Shown one piece after another: positions 11,591-40,200 of a stretch of DNA of 64,000 nucleotides. The translations under genes were made by a program, and so were the position numbers. Source of the stretch: Corallium rubrum (Eukaryota; Cnidaria; Anthozoa; Scleralcyonacea; Coralliidae); contig OZ036000.1 in NCBI GenBank assembly GCA_964035015.1, positions 3,505,099 to 3,569,098 on the forward strand, written 5' to 3'. Under the pieces are notes generated by a model. That model did not search any database. It was not told where the DNA came from and saw only the letters and a program-made list of their open reading frames with translations. Position 1 is the first letter of the stretch, and every line of letters starts with the position of its first letter.

Positions 11591-11749
11591 CTGTATTTTC
11601 TGGGTTGGTGTGTTGTTTGGGCCAGCAGATTGACGTCTTGAATGTTCCCCTGTACCTTGTGAACCATTATTTGAAGTATTTAACCGCCCACTCTGATTTA
11701 ACGCTCTGGTGACTGCATCAGATATTAGCTTTGCTAAGTCGTCCGCCAT
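11591..11749 (-). CDS. Small gene of the inverted-arm element, right copy, first exon
   Basis: 53 codons from ATG at 11749 (context AAAATGG) to KIQ, ending at a CAG|GTAATT donor. The protein begins MADDLAKLISDAVTRAL and continues Ser/Asn/Gln-rich. The frame stays open through the donor to a stop at 11471, so an unspliced 92-codon product is also possible. Left and right copies differ by a 3-bp and then a 5-bp indel beyond the donor, which suggests that part is not coding. No family recognised; a helical N-terminal tag of a transposon gene is a guess. Confidence 0.45.
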
Positions 11750-11817
11750 TTTACTTGAATTACCGCCAAACAAGTACATCCGCTGGTCAATTGGCTTGAG
11801 CCGCTTAAATCGCAAGT

Positions 11818-12300
11818 GCGATTTATTAAATCGCAAATGCGATTTAATAAATCGCAATGCGATTTAATAAATCGCAATGTTATTTAATAAATCGCAATGT
11901 TATTTAATAAATCGCAATGTTATTTAATAAATCGCAATGTTATTTAATAAATCGCAAGGTTATTTAATAAATCGCAATGTTATTTAATAAATCGCAATGT
12001 TATTTATTAAATCGCAATGTTATTTAATAAATCGCAATGTTATTTAATAAATCGCAATGTTATTTATTAAATCGCAATGTTATTTAATAAATCGCAATGT
12101 TATTTAATAAATCGCAATGTTATTTAATAAATCGCAATGTTATTTAATAAATTGCAATGTTATTTAATAAATCGCAATGTTATTTAATAAATCGCAATGT
12201 TATTTAATAAATCGCAATGTTATTTAATAAATCGCAATGTTATTTAATAAATCGCAATGTTATTTATTAAATCGCAAATGTTATTTAATAAATAACAAAT
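11818..12300. repeat. 20-bp tandem array in the right arm
   Basis: Mirror of 7680-8160: about 23 units of TAAATCGCAATGTTATTTAA with a few variants (AAGG, ATTG). No spacers. Confidence 0.9.
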
Positions 12301-12399
12301 GTTATTTGTAAATGACAAGCCATGAGGAGTTAAATAACATTAAAATATACAAAATAAACGCTAAATAATTTTTTTACAAACGGCGCCCCATAAGGGCAT

Positions 12400-14666
12400 T
12401 ATGTAAATTATGTCGTGGACTTTGGCCTGGTCATAAAAAAGGGAAGGAAGTATTTTCGTATCATTACAGCTCGTTACAGGGAACAAGGAGTCTCTTTTTC
12501 AGATCGGAGATCGGCTTTGGAGTCAATGAAACTTATTTAAAAAGAAACTCGACGTTGAAATGGCGGTACAGTCATTTGTAACATACTTTTCACCAAAGTC
12601 AGTTTGGAAATTCGTTCTGAAATTCGCAAGTTCATTGGCAAATTCGTTTTGAACTACTCATTTATAATTGCCAGTTGAGTGCATGGCGGCTGCTAGGAAT
12701 TGAACATGCCAATAAAATGCGTACTTCAAAACGAAACTGCGTATTGTGTAAGTTGCGAACTTCGGAATAATCTTCCAAACATTTTGATGAAAAGTATGTT
12801 GCAAATTATTGTAATTTATGGAATTGGAGTTCTTCACTATCAAGAGGCCGGCCATGGTCATCATGATTTCTTTTGAGTTTTTGCATGAATTATCCTATTC
12901 AGTGAAATCAGTGAAATTGAAAATTCAGCATAAGAAAGCGTTTTATGAAAACACTCCTGCTCAGAGTGAAACATTTTTAAAAAATAGGAACATTCCAAGA
13001 AAAATCCGTTGCTGAGAACGAAGCTTTTTTATTCTAGAAATTTGTTTCTTTTTTTTTTTTTACTAAATCAAGATGTCACATTTGCAATGGATCTTTTTAA
13101 TCTCGGTTTACAGTCATTTGCAACTATACTCACTTTTCACCCAAATCTTCAGAAGTTCGCTCCGAAGTTCGTTGGGAAGTTTAAAGGAACGTTTTGAATT
13201 ACGCATCTGATTGGCTGCTACCAAGCAACCAATCACGGAAATGCGTAGCTCAAAACGAACTACGAACTTCCAACACAAAACCGTTATTCCGAAATTTTGT
13301 CGGCGCCATTTTAATTTAGCGGGATAATTTTATTTCTGTATAAAGAATTGCTAAAAGAAAGTGACATAGCCTAGCCCTTGATGCCCCTCCGTTTCAAGAC
13401 AACGGAAAATTTTTGAAAGGAAATGTTATCAAATTTCATTTCTGATGACGTATTTGAAGTATTTTTAGTTTTCCTGTTCATTATGTAACAACGAAAGTTT
13501 GGATTATTTTCTGTTTTAAGACGTCATTCACATTAATTTTGAACGTACGCGCACTGATTGTACGCGCAATTAGAGGGCGTCAGGGAGTGTATTTTGAACT
13601 GCGGATCATTCGAGACCTGGGCCTCGCACTTTAGCTTAAAATCAACCTTTTTTGGTGCTGCTTTTGGTAAGGTTGGTTTGAGCCCACAATGACAAGGGCT
13701 AAATCACGCAGACGTTCGTCACCGCCTACCGGGGATGGGGGGGGGGGGGGGGGGGGGGGGGGTTGTCTGTCGGAAAATGTCGGAAATGCATGCAAAAACT
13801 TTCAATTTACTGTAGAGGGCGTTATTTGAATTGTAAATAATAGGGCAATAACATATAAAGAATGCGGTCAAAAAAATATTCGACGATGTTTCTTTTCTTG
13901 GTTACTTTACAATAGAGGAAAAATTGTGTCACCATGATCAGTATTCGCAAAAATACCTTGGATACTTTATATAGTCGCATCAAAACAGGCATTCGCATGT
14001 GAGTTCAAAAAATAAAGTACTGCGAGTTTTCAGAATTTTGGATAGATCAAAGTAAAAATGTGGTATACTCTCGAGATTTTAAGCAAGGTAATATATTTTT
14101 CAATAATCGAACAATATTATTTTTGGCTTTTCTTCTTGTGACCCTCTCCCCCGCACGATCGAAAATTGGTCGCTGTGAGTTTTATTTGCGGTTTCCTGCT
14201 TTAAAATGTTGGTCAGAATCTTTCAATCGGCGCGTTCTTTATTAAGCTTTAGTGACGAGTTAGTTCAGTTTTAACCTTTATGCTTTATGCACAAGAACAA
14301 ACTCAACAAAGTCAACAAACCCAGAAAAATATCACCACAGCATTGACAAGTTGGTAAAAGTTGGTTGCGTTTTCATGACGTTTCTGGTGTCATGGTTTAT
14401 GACGTCTTTTCCCGACCCCGTTACGGGAAATAACGAGGGTGGATCAGGGGGAGTAGCAGAATAATAACACATTTCTTTCGGCTTGTTAACCGACGGTCTT
14501 TCGCTGTCAGATCTTGCTATAAAAACCTTTTGGTTTTAGTCCCTATGTAGGAGACTGTTTGTGTCTAGAAATACTGAGCAATGAACGCCAGTGTTGTCTG
14601 CTAGCTCGCTTCACGAACCAGAAGTTTGAAACGACGAAGGAAGGAGTTGAGAGACTGTCCGTCGGA
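12400..14666. other. Intergenic region upstream of the kinase, foldback repeats
   Basis: Two related foldback sequences lie at about 12560-12800 and 13105-13300. Both contain runs of GAAGTTCG / CGAACTTC and the phrase CAGTCATTTG near the left end; related motifs occur at about 50-110. A run of about 27 G lies at 13736-13762. The 5' UTR and promoter of the kinase gene should be in the last few hundred bases; no TATA box is obvious. No coding exon was recognised. Confidence 0.5.
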
Positions 14667-29085
<14,419 letters not shown>

Positions 29086-29357
29086 AACGCAAGTGGAAAG
29101 CCACCCTTGTCTTACCCAAGGATTGCGAAAAAGTTCCATTGGCACCCAAGGATCGGGACATCCGAATCTCAAACACGAATGCGCCGCGTAAGAAGAAATT
29201 TTCAAATGTACGGTCAATGTGGGAAGGAAAATAAGATAAAATCAATTTATAATGCGGTATGAATGAATTTAAAAAAATGCGATTTACTCGCTATTCCACC
29301 CTTTATAGAAATGAAATTTGTAAAGTATTTAGCTGAACCTACTCAGATTGGGGCGAG

Positions 29358-29531
<174 letters not shown>

Positions 29532-29780
29532 AAATATAAACGTGAGTTCGTATATTTTTTTATGAATTGTTATACAGTATTGTTTAGGATATTTAGAGAG
29601 AGAGAGAGAAAAAAAAGAATTTACTGCACGGTTATAATTTATAAATCATGGAAAAATATCTTTGCGATTTTTATTTTATTGACGAGCGAGTCAATTGTCT
29701 CACGTTTCTGAGTCGTTTTCACACTATTTTCCCTGCATGCTTAGGGACTTGTCATAAAGTATTTTTATCCTACAGATCAG

Positions 29781-29870
29781 GGGCGGGTGATATTTTGGAA
29801 GAGTATGAAATGTTTGCCCGCTACCCCCGAAATGCTGAAAGCGGCGAGAGAAGCCAATGCGTTATCTTAG
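29781..29870 (+). CDS. Possible alternative terminal exon of the DAPK-family kinase
   Basis: The last kinase exon has an internal donor AAG|GTAATG at 29001 in phase 0. A pyrimidine-rich acceptor (TTATCCTACAGATCAG) precedes 29781, and 30 codons in the right phase follow (from GRVIFWKSMKCL to AREANALS, stop at 29868-29870). AATAAA follows at 30043. Splicing would replace the last 28 residues of the unspliced form. Supported by splice grammar only. Confidence 0.3.
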   Translation, partial: GRVIFWKSMKCLPATPEMLKAAREANALS

Positions 29871-30429
29871 ACCAAGTTATTCAAGTTATTTGAACTTGAA
29901 TCTGTCCAACGAATGTTTTCAAGTTTGCGTCATGGTTACACTGCCTTCAATGTGGAAAGGTCTATCGGATTACGATATGTTTATCACTTTATCTTTTGGC
30001 AAGAATGAAATTTTTAACTTTGTCAACACTCGACAATTTGCCAATAAATGTTGACAACAAAACACGAAGGATAAATCATAATACATATAGAAAACAAGGT
30101 CATTGGAAACAGACACACCACTCATAATTAGGGAATGAATGAATAGGAAGGAAAGACAGACACACCACTCATAATTAGGGAATGAATGAATAGGAAGGAA
30201 AGAAAGAAAGAAAAAAGAAAGAAAGAAGCAAGCAAGCAATTGCTACTAAGGAGGGAAGGAACAGACAGACACCGACGTTTGAAATCGAGAGGAGCAAGTC
30301 TTACGTGTATCCGATATTAAAAAGATGCGAGTGTTTTACTGGGAAATATACAGTGTCGTATTTTCCATATCCTCACTAGTGAAGATATCGATGACGTCAT
30401 TTAGAATTTTACCGCTTTTTGCATTGAAA

Positions 30430-30575
30430 GAACATTACACGGTGGCTTAAAGATACGAATTTTATCTTCTCGTGGCAAAAACAATATTTTACTCATTCGC
30501 TACGCTCATTCGTAAAATATTGTTTTCCCACACTCGAAGATAAAATTCGTATCTTCGCGCCACCGTGTAATACCC
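30430..30575. repeat. Foldback element (acacggtggc)
   Basis: Perfect-looking inverted arms: ATTACACGGTGGC near 30434 against GCCACCGTGTAAT near 30560, and GATACGAATTTTATCTTC against its complement, around ACTCATTCGCTACGCTCATTCG. A compact MITE-like hairpin with no coding capacity. Confidence 0.7.
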
Positions 30576-30781
30576 TCTATTTATCCGATATATTTATACA
30601 ATTATCCGATCGTATCATATCATATATATGGCATAATTATTGTTTTTTTTTGGCTTGCCACTGACCACTCGCGGTCTCAAATGAGTTATTTGAGCCATAA
30701 CAATTTTGAAAGTGAACACAACAAGAAAAGCTGGCCCAAAAGAAGAATTGAGTTTTTGCCAAATATATCGTTCGCAGGCAA

Positions 30782-31559
30782 ATGTCTGCCTTTCAAGAAC
30801 TGAAAAAGGAGATTCGAGTTCTTGAAAAGGTGTTTCATCAGAACCACGCACGGTTTCGAGTGAAAGCGAATGGCTTAGACGAACTATGTTGTCATTTCGT
30901 TGGCAAGAATGGCGAACTGTTTGTAATTCATTGCAATCTTTATGTAAGCCTTGAAAAACTGGAATTGTTTACAGACAATCATTTGTTACTATCAGTTGGT
31001 TCACCTATTGTGTATTACTGTTCATTTTGATAGTTTTAAATGATAAAAGAATTGATTTTGTTTCAGGAATCCTATCCGACAGTACCTCCAATGTGGTTCA
31101 CGGAAGCAGACGATTTGTCCGTGATTGAAGCTGTCGAGAATCTTGCTCAAGCAGAACACAATAACTCCGTTAAAATGGTAATCTCTCCACGCAGATACCT
31201 TCCTTTGTAACCCCAAATACACCACAATCCTCCTCCAATAATCATCCACAACATCACTCCACACCAAGAAGAATTTCTAACTCATAATCATAAAATGGAT
31301 TTGCAATGCCTTGTTACTGTAATACTTTTCATAATTTTTTTCTCATCGAGGCATGCTTTTTCATTTTAGTTATTAAAGATGACAAAGAAGTTAGTAAAGG
31401 AGCTGTGTGTAAAACAAAATGTAGATTTCCCTCGAGTTATTGAAAATCTAGAGGATGTCGAATGTGAGGAAGAGGTATAGTTTTAGAATTTCTGAATTTA
31501 ATTAACAAGACAAAGACGTTCCTTAATCTTCTGCAAAATTTCCTGGACTGAATTTGTTA

Positions 31560-31657
<98 letters not shown>

Positions 31658-34231
31658 TATTTTAAATCGCCAATGAGTTGTTTCCTTTGCTCATTTGGTG
31701 ATCTTTGGGTGTTTTATAAAATGTTAGGTATATTACGGTAGTGTAAATATGTGATATTTTATAATCACCTAGAAATATTGTCAGTTTTAGGTTAGTTTAG
31801 TTAGAGTGTACAATAGTTTAATTTTGATGATAATAATGTGTAGAAAGGCATTAACTCATTTCTCCCCCACTTGAGTAAAACCACCTGGCATTTATAGTCA
31901 GGATATAATTACAAGCGCCAGTATTGTTCGGGTGGGGGGGGGGGTATTGTTTGGGGGGGGGGGGGGTAGGGGACACATGCAGACATGTCCCCCTCAAATT
32001 TTGCTGTTTCTCCATGTGCCCTCCCTAGATGACCTCATATGAGATCATAACCTCAAATGAGATCATAAAATTTTGTCCCTCATTTGCCACTCAGTAGTGA
32101 CAATTATGATAATTATTGTCCCTCAAGCAATCAAACCAATATCACGTCGTCCCCTATATGATAACCTGTTGTACTTTTATCAGGAAAGTGGGTGATAAAA
32201 ACGATGTTTCTCACTGTCTCGGGATATATCATATTTATTACCCATCGTTATCTCCCTTATAAAGGGACAAAATTATGTTATGAATAAATTTACGTTGCAC
32301 ACTGAGTATGATGGTAACTTTCTTGAGTTGGATCTTGGTGAGCCCCCCCCCCCCCTAGTTTTTTTTTCATTGAACTGTGTGCTTCCCAACTTTGAAATGT
32401 CTGATGATGCCACCGATTATAACAATGTTCACATGTATAAAAGCCTGAGCAGAAGTATGTGAAAGGCCACATGTAAAAAATCATAAATGCTGATTTGTAC
32501 AGGCCCACCACTGAGACACAACTGAAGGCCCAAGGTAAAATAGACATGTAGACGCCCCTCTAGTTATTGGTGTATGTAGTATGTAGGTTAGTAGTAAAAA
32601 AGTTCTTGAATTATTGGGTCTCTGATCAAAAGGGTATTTCTTGCATTTTGTGGGCACTATTCTCATATTTTTATTTGCAGTGCCAAATTTGAAAACCCTT
32701 GAGCAAATTCCCCCTATTTACTGCCTTTCCTCCTCTTTCCCCCTCTTTCCTCCTCTTTCCCCCTCTTTCCTCCTCTTTCCTTCTCTCCCCTCCTCCCCTC
32801 TCCTCCCCCTCCTCCCCTCCTCCTCCCCCTCCTCCCCTCCTCCCCTCCTCCTCCTCCTCCTCCCCTCCTCCTCCCCCTCCTCCCCTCCCCCTCCTCCTCC
32901 TCCTCCCCCCTCCTCCCCCTCCTCCCCCTCCTCCCCCTCCTCCCCCTCCTCCCCCTCCTCCCCCTCCTCCCCCTCCTCCCCCTCCTCCCCCTCCTCCCCC
33001 TCCTCCCCCTCCTCCCCTCTCCTCCCATTCCTTTTATTATATCTTTGTGTAACTTTAGGAAGCACCAGGATCTGATGAGGGATTTAACGATGATGAAGAA
33101 GAGGAGGAAGAAGAGGATTTTTTAGATGAGGTGAAAGAAATAAAATAAAGTGTTAAATAAATTGTTATTTAAAACGAGCTTTCGACTGCCAGTCTGCAGT
33201 CTTCGACGGGTAAAAGATGAGTGAAAATGACTACGACTATGGTTTAGAAATTGTAAGTGGCAGTTCTGCCTATATAATTGTAAACTGTAATTCTAAACCA
33301 TAGTCATAGTCATTATCACTCATTATCTTTTACCTGTCGAAGACTGCAGACTGGCAGTCAAAAGCTCGTTTTAAATTAATATTTACGATCAGAGAACGTC
33401 TCGCAGATATTATGTATAATCCTGGTCGCACTTCCAATAAAATAAAGTGTTAAATAAATTGTTAATAAACAACTGTTAGTGCTCTGCATCATTTCTTGGC
33501 AATTGTGAATACTATCACAACCAGACACAGTGCTACAACGCAGTGCCCTGTGGCATTCAAAACAGGTTAAAAATGTTGCGTCAAAAATGTCGCTTGCTAC
33601 TGATTCCTTATGAACGAATGTACGAACGAATGAACAAAATCACACACAAAAATATATAGTGGTTTGAAAGTTAGCTGCACATGCAGCTAACTTTCAGGGC
33701 ACTGCAATTACTGTAAACTGGCTTGAAAACTTAACCATACTATATTGGTACTACATAACCTTGTTTTATAAGATCTTGATACTGTAGTTCACTATCTTTT
33801 AATATTTTCTCTGTTACATTGTAATTTTCTATTTTCAATGCGGTACATTTTGCAAAATTTCATCATCATTTTCTTTCATTTATGATCATGTTATATTGTA
33901 GGATGACAATGAAGAATATGATAATTATGAAATGGAGGAAGAAAAAAGGTGTTTTTTTATTAGCAGCTCCAATTGTAAAATTATAAATAATAATAATTAT
34001 TTTCCAACTCATTGACAGAGAGGTGTGTAGCGGTTGTTTTTGTACTTAATTGTTGTTGTTATTATTTTGTAGCCAAGATCCTAATCAGGATCTGAATGGA
34101 ATTAGTGCAGAACATTTTGCTGTTCTTGAAAAAATTAGACTAAATCAAAGAGAGGATCATTTGAAAGTAAGTGCCCAGTTATTCCTAAATACATCAATAT
34201 TTTACTACAGTAAGTAAATATTCATTTATTT

Positions 34232-34276
<45 letters not shown>

Positions 34277-37200
34277 TTTAAATTAGAGTAATCTACTGAT
34301 TTTTTACTAGGGGGCTGTGTCAGGTTCAGTTCAAGCAACTGACAGATTGATGAAAGAAATTCGGGAGGTTTATAGATCAGAAAGTTTTAAACGAGGTACA
34401 GTAATAATTATCATACAATACTGTATCTAAAATTTGTACTGGCAGTAATGCTACAATACAATAATTAATTAATTATTTCAATACTAAACTAAACTAAACC
34501 AAACCAAACTAAACTAAACTAAACTAACTGAAACTAAACTAAACCGAAACTAAACTAAATCTATCGAAATTGTAATCTATAAATTATGTGAGTTTGAATT
34601 TCTGTTCAGGTTTGACAATGATTTTGGAATAAAGTCAATTTTATTTTCATAATTAATTTTATATTTTTTAAAACTTTTTTTGTCCTTAATGACTATTTAT
34701 CCCAATGTGTTATTTTATTCCAGGAGTGTATGAAGTAACACTTGTCAACGATAGTTTGTATGATTGGAATATTGAAATACTCAAGTAAGATATAATAATA
34801 CTACATGATATGATACATGAGGAGGAGTGTTTCATCAGGATATCCAAACGCCGAGACGTTTGTTGAAAACCGAGGTGAAGCCAAGGTTTTTGAACAAACT
34901 TCGAAGTGTTTGGACAGCTGATGAAACACTCCTCCAAGTGTACGATAATCTCAGACAAATCAGTATTTTAAGAGAAAATCAAGATGAAAGTTTGCTTAAT
35001 TTATGTAATTTCTTCCTCCAACATCCAAACCACAGACACGGTACTGATTTCCTTTGTGTTTTCCTCATGAATTATTAATGATTTGAGATATATATAAAAT
35101 TAATTTTGGAATTTTTTAATTTCACAATACATAGTATTATTGGAAATGTTTGTTGTTGTTTTATTGTGTTGTTTTTCCAGAGTTGATCCTGACAGTTCAC
35201 TTCATAAAGATTTACTACAATTAAAAACTAAAGGTGGAAAGGGACACATAACACTAAATATGACATTTACAGTAAGTGATAATTCAGGGGGTTAAAACTC
35301 TCATCTTTATACAGCCCAGGGTTGTATATCACCAGGGTTCGAATTAACATTTCAAAAGTGCATCGCGAAAATATTGTTGAAAAAGTAGGGGGACTGGGAC
35401 TGACACCCCCCCCCCCCCTCCCCTCCCAGTTTCAACTTCTGCTTTCACTTTGGTATTCACCACAGAATCCGCGGCGTTGGAGTTCTGGATTATGCTAGAA
35501 TTCGAAACTCCGTGCAAAAAAACAACACATTTATTTAAGCTTGTTTCAAACGTCAAACTCATCAGTGCGTAATTCGAACCTTTCCAAGCATTTTACTCAT
35601 CAAATGTGACTTTCAAACTACTGCAGGTGAAACAACAGTGTCAAAAATGTGTCTGAAATGACATGTGTTTGTTCTATTTTTGTGCTCAAAATCTCACTGA
35701 ATTTTCAAAGGATAAATTTACAATTTACAATTTATTGTTATGATGTGATGTAACATGAGAACTATCCAAGGCTGTTGTTTTATTTTGTAATAAACCAGAG
35801 TGGAAGGCACTCAGCAGTTACTTTGCATCGCAATTTTGGAGTTTTTATGTTTGTTTTGGATCGCATATTTCGGAAGGCTAATTCGTAAAAAAAAAGTTGC
35901 GTTTTCAAAAAAATGCGGATATGTGTGGACGGAGTCTAAATAAGCAATGCTTTATGTTTTTAGGATAAATTTCCATATGAACCTCCGTTTGTAAGGGTAA
36001 TCTGTCCTGTCCTTCATGCCGGGTAAGTCTGCAGGGTGTTTTTGGAAGTGATCTACAAAAGTATGACCTACAGAAGTATGACGTTCTAGATAGAGCAAAG
36101 TGAAAAGTTGGTAAACTGCCGAGAATAATTTTGTACTGTATAATAAACGAGCAGGAGTGTTTTATCAGATATAAAGACACGAGGCGAAGCCGAGTGTTTT
36201 TATATCTGATAAAACACGAACTGCGAGTTTATTATACGGCTTCAAAAACGAACCACTTGGTAAGTTGATTGACGGAGTTAGTTTGAAAAATAACCTTGTC
36301 TAAGCCGAGAAATTCAAAGCTAAAGTTTATGTAAATCAGGAGAAATCTTTATCACATATAAAGATACGATACGGTCATGATTTTCTTTTGTGTTTTCCTC
36401 ATGAATTATTAATGAGTTTTTGAAGATTAAAGAAATACCAAATGGTTTTCCGTGTTTGGATACTCTGATCCAAACACGCGGGAAATTGCGAGACTGGAGA
36501 AAAGCGTAACAAAGCACGAGCTGTAAGCGAGTGTTTTTAGCTTTCCGAAAGTCGAGCAATTTCCCAAGTGTTTGGATAAGAGTCTCCAAACACAGAGAAA
36601 ACCATTTGGTATTTCTTTTATAAAATAATCACAAGTGAATATGATATACTGTCCGACATTTTCAAAAAATCGTTTTGGCGGGAATTTTCCGTGTTTGGAT
36701 ACTCTCATCCAAACACGGCAATCGACCAATCAGGGCTCGTGTAGTATACATGTTATTTTATAAAACGAATTATTATATGGCTGGGTTTGATTTCCGGTCC
36801 ATACGCAAAACGACGCACGCTGATTGGTTCCTGAGAGGTCGGGATTTTACGATATTGACCGACCGGTCAATACGCTTTTTTCTCGGCCCTGTAAGTTTTG
36901 GCGGGAAGATTTCTGAGTTGATTTGAATACAAATAAAAGAGAAATAGGCATCTTTATTCAAATATTCTGAACAATAAAATGTGTTGGAACATCACTGCTG
37001 GTTTTCTTTAAAGCTGTTTATCTAAAAACACGACAAATAAAAGCCGAACTGGTGTAAATAAGAAGGCCAAGAAGCGACACGAAAAAGTCAACATGTAATA
37101 AGGTAAACAGCATACTCCGAAGACGAAAACAACGCTAGAAGCTTAAAAATAAAATGAACCAATAGCCATATAATAAATTCCTTATTAACCTCGTTTGCTC

Positions 37201-40200
37201 GGTCTGTACTGGAAAGTATTTGCCCTCGGTTTTATCGCACAAACCTCGCTCCTTCGTCGCTCGGTCTGTACGAAAACCTCAGGCAAATACTTTCCCGTAC
37301 AGACACAGACCTCGCACTCGGTTAATAAGTCTTAAATACTGACGTTCTAAGTGAAGCCTTTTCACTTTGACGAAGGGCTCCACTAGAAACGTCAGTATTT
37401 AGTTATCAAAACTAATCTCAGCAGTTTACCACCTTTTCACTTTGCTCTATCTATAAGACACTGTCTACGCAACACTCTACGTTTTACATACATTATGAAC
37501 GTTTTATATAGTACTTTTAAACTATGAACTGTTTTTTGTGCTAAAGTATGAAGAAACTTGAATGGTTCTATAAAATGAAATCAGCCTGTACTACAAAGGT
37601 CGTTTTTGCATGTGAAAATTAGTTGACTTGTTAATTTAAAAAGATCAACGTTTTTACATGTTTTTGTTTGTTTTTCTTAAGATACGTTTTAAGCGGTGGA
37701 GCAATTTGTATGGAATTATTAACAAGCCAGGTACTGTGTACATTATTAGTGTTTTCACCTTGAGTTGGTAAAGTTTTTTCGTATGTTTTTGCTGTACAAG
37801 CTGTCATAAGTTAAAGTGTATATGAAACTAAAATTAAGTTTGTCTTATTTGAAAGAACTCTTAAAATAATGGGGAATATCAATTTACAGCTTTTTCATAT
37901 TTTACTTAGTTCTTGAGATATTTAGACTTATGTGATATTCAAATGAGATAACTTATGGTTCATTTTTTCACTAATTAACATATTCGAAAATCGCGAATAT
38001 TTTTAAGATTATTGAACAAAATCACTTGAGACTTTGCATATTGCTACAGTTCATGCAACTAAACATGAACGACAAGTTGCAAGTGATTTTGATCAATAAT
38101 CTTAAAAATATTCACGATTTTCGAATATGTTAATTAGAAAAAAACGAACCATAAGTTATCTCATTTGAATATCACATAAGTCTAAATATCTCAAGAACTA
38201 AGTAAAATATGAAAAAGCTGTAAATTGATATTCCCCATTATTTTAAGCGTTCTTTCAAATAAGACAAACTTAATTTTCGTTTCATATACACTTTAAACTC
38301 AGAGAAAAACTCTGAGCTCCAGACGGGACTCGAACCCACAACCTTCCGAATGCCAGCCGGTGAGAGCTCACCATTGAGCCACTGGAACTCAGATGGTAGA
38401 GCAGGTAGACCGAGGTTGTCTTCGATATCTTACGACAACTTGTACAGCAAAAAAAGCCAGGTACTTATAATCATAGTTCCTAAGTTACATGATTATGAAA
38501 TTGTTTTCTATTGATGGTTTATATTTGAATCTACCACAACAATAGGGATGGAGCAGTGCTTATAGTATCGAGTCGGTCATAGTTCAAATATCAGCCACAT
38601 TGGTCAAAGGAAAAGCTAGAATAAATTTCAAAGAAAGTGCCAAGGTAATGGAGTAACAAATGATCTTCTTCCAGTAGTACCACTGTGTATAAGAACTAGC
38701 ATTTACTGTACTCTGTATAGTTTAATCGGACCATAGTCACAATTTGTCTAAATCATCAAAGAGACTATACTTTCTTGCCCAACTGAAGCGGGCTGGTGTA
38801 CCGGAAAAACGACTGTGCTTATGTTACACTACCTGCATTCGTTCTGTGATCGAATACGCTTGTCAGGTGTACCACTATGCTCTACCGGAATACTTAAGCG
38901 ACGATCTAGAACGGTCACAACGTCGAGCTCTTCGTATTATCCATCCATTCCTATCCTATTCACAAGCCATGATCATCGCTGGATTAACCACGCTCAGAGA
39001 ACGCCGTCGAATTCTGTGCGAGAAACTGTTTAAAAACATTGTATTTGATCCAACTCACAAGCTTCATTCTTTACTACCGCCCAAGAACCTTAAACCTTAC
39101 AACCTCAGATCCAATAGTCCCTTTTCTATCCCTTTTAGCAAAACGAACCGTTTTAAAAATTGTTTTATTAACGCTTCTATTAGTAACTTTTAGGATTATA
39201 GAACTCTAATTACCTTATATCTAGAACAATTTTAACTTTTTAGCACGAATAAGCTTGAAAAGACTCGAGTAATTCTGTGGTATTTGTTATATCACTGCTA
39301 GTCGATTTTATTAATTGAAGTTAAAGTTAGAGATATGGTCTGGAAATTCGGCAAACTTCAAAGTGCCTATAATGAACTGTGATTGTATGTTGAACCGTAC
39401 CTTACACCATGCACATCCTTTGTTTTAGGATAATTAATATTTAAATAGCACGGTTGAGTGATTGAACTGAAACGTTGCTATTGGATAATTTGTTTATTAT
39501 ACTAAAATACAATGGGTTCAATGACTGTACACCGTGCACAAAAATGTTAAAGGCGAACCAAGACTTTAGCTGAGCTTCCAGGCCATATTTTGAATGACTG
39601 ATCGGACTGGCAGGCCAAACATCACCATGATATACCATGGGTATGGAGTATATGCTGAAGATGACCTAATGCGGGTCTGTTTTTCTTTTTTTGACTTTCC
39701 TTAGCCTGGTTCGTACAGTTTAGTAAGAGCTCAACAATCTTTTCGTTCTTTGGTTCAAATTCACGAACGTAGTGGTGAGTAGAAACTTATTGTCAGAAAA
39801 CTGCATTAGGCTTTAAAGATTTTCATTCTGATGAAGGACAATCTATATTCAGTTTTAAAGTTGTGACCAATTTTTGACCTTATTCAAAAATGGCCGCCGA
39901 ATTAGAATTCTTTTATGTGCATATAAATTAGCCCTCATGACCTCGTTTTAAAGTAAAAATTCTTTTGAATTTCACACATGAAAACGAGTTCATAAGGGCT
40001 AATTTATATGTATATAAAAGAATTTTAATTCGGTGGCTATTTTTGAATAAGGCCTATTCATTACAACAAACGGCATTACTTGACGTACTAAAATTGGAAC
40101 AGCTAAAAGACCTTGGAATAATAACATGTTCCCTGCAGAGTAGGCTAAATGTTTTTGTCTTATTTGAGGCAGCACTTCACTTGCGATAGTAATTTCTAGT

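Noticed and set aside
32641..33075. Pro/Ser- and Gly/Glu-rich frames
   Set aside because: Caused by the polypyrimidine tract in a UBE2Q intron.
35330..35590. A further hAT MITE with ends AGGGTTCGAATTAAC and GTAATTCGAACCTT
   Set aside because: Ends are only loosely inverted and no target duplication is visible; possibly a decayed relative, not strong enough to list.
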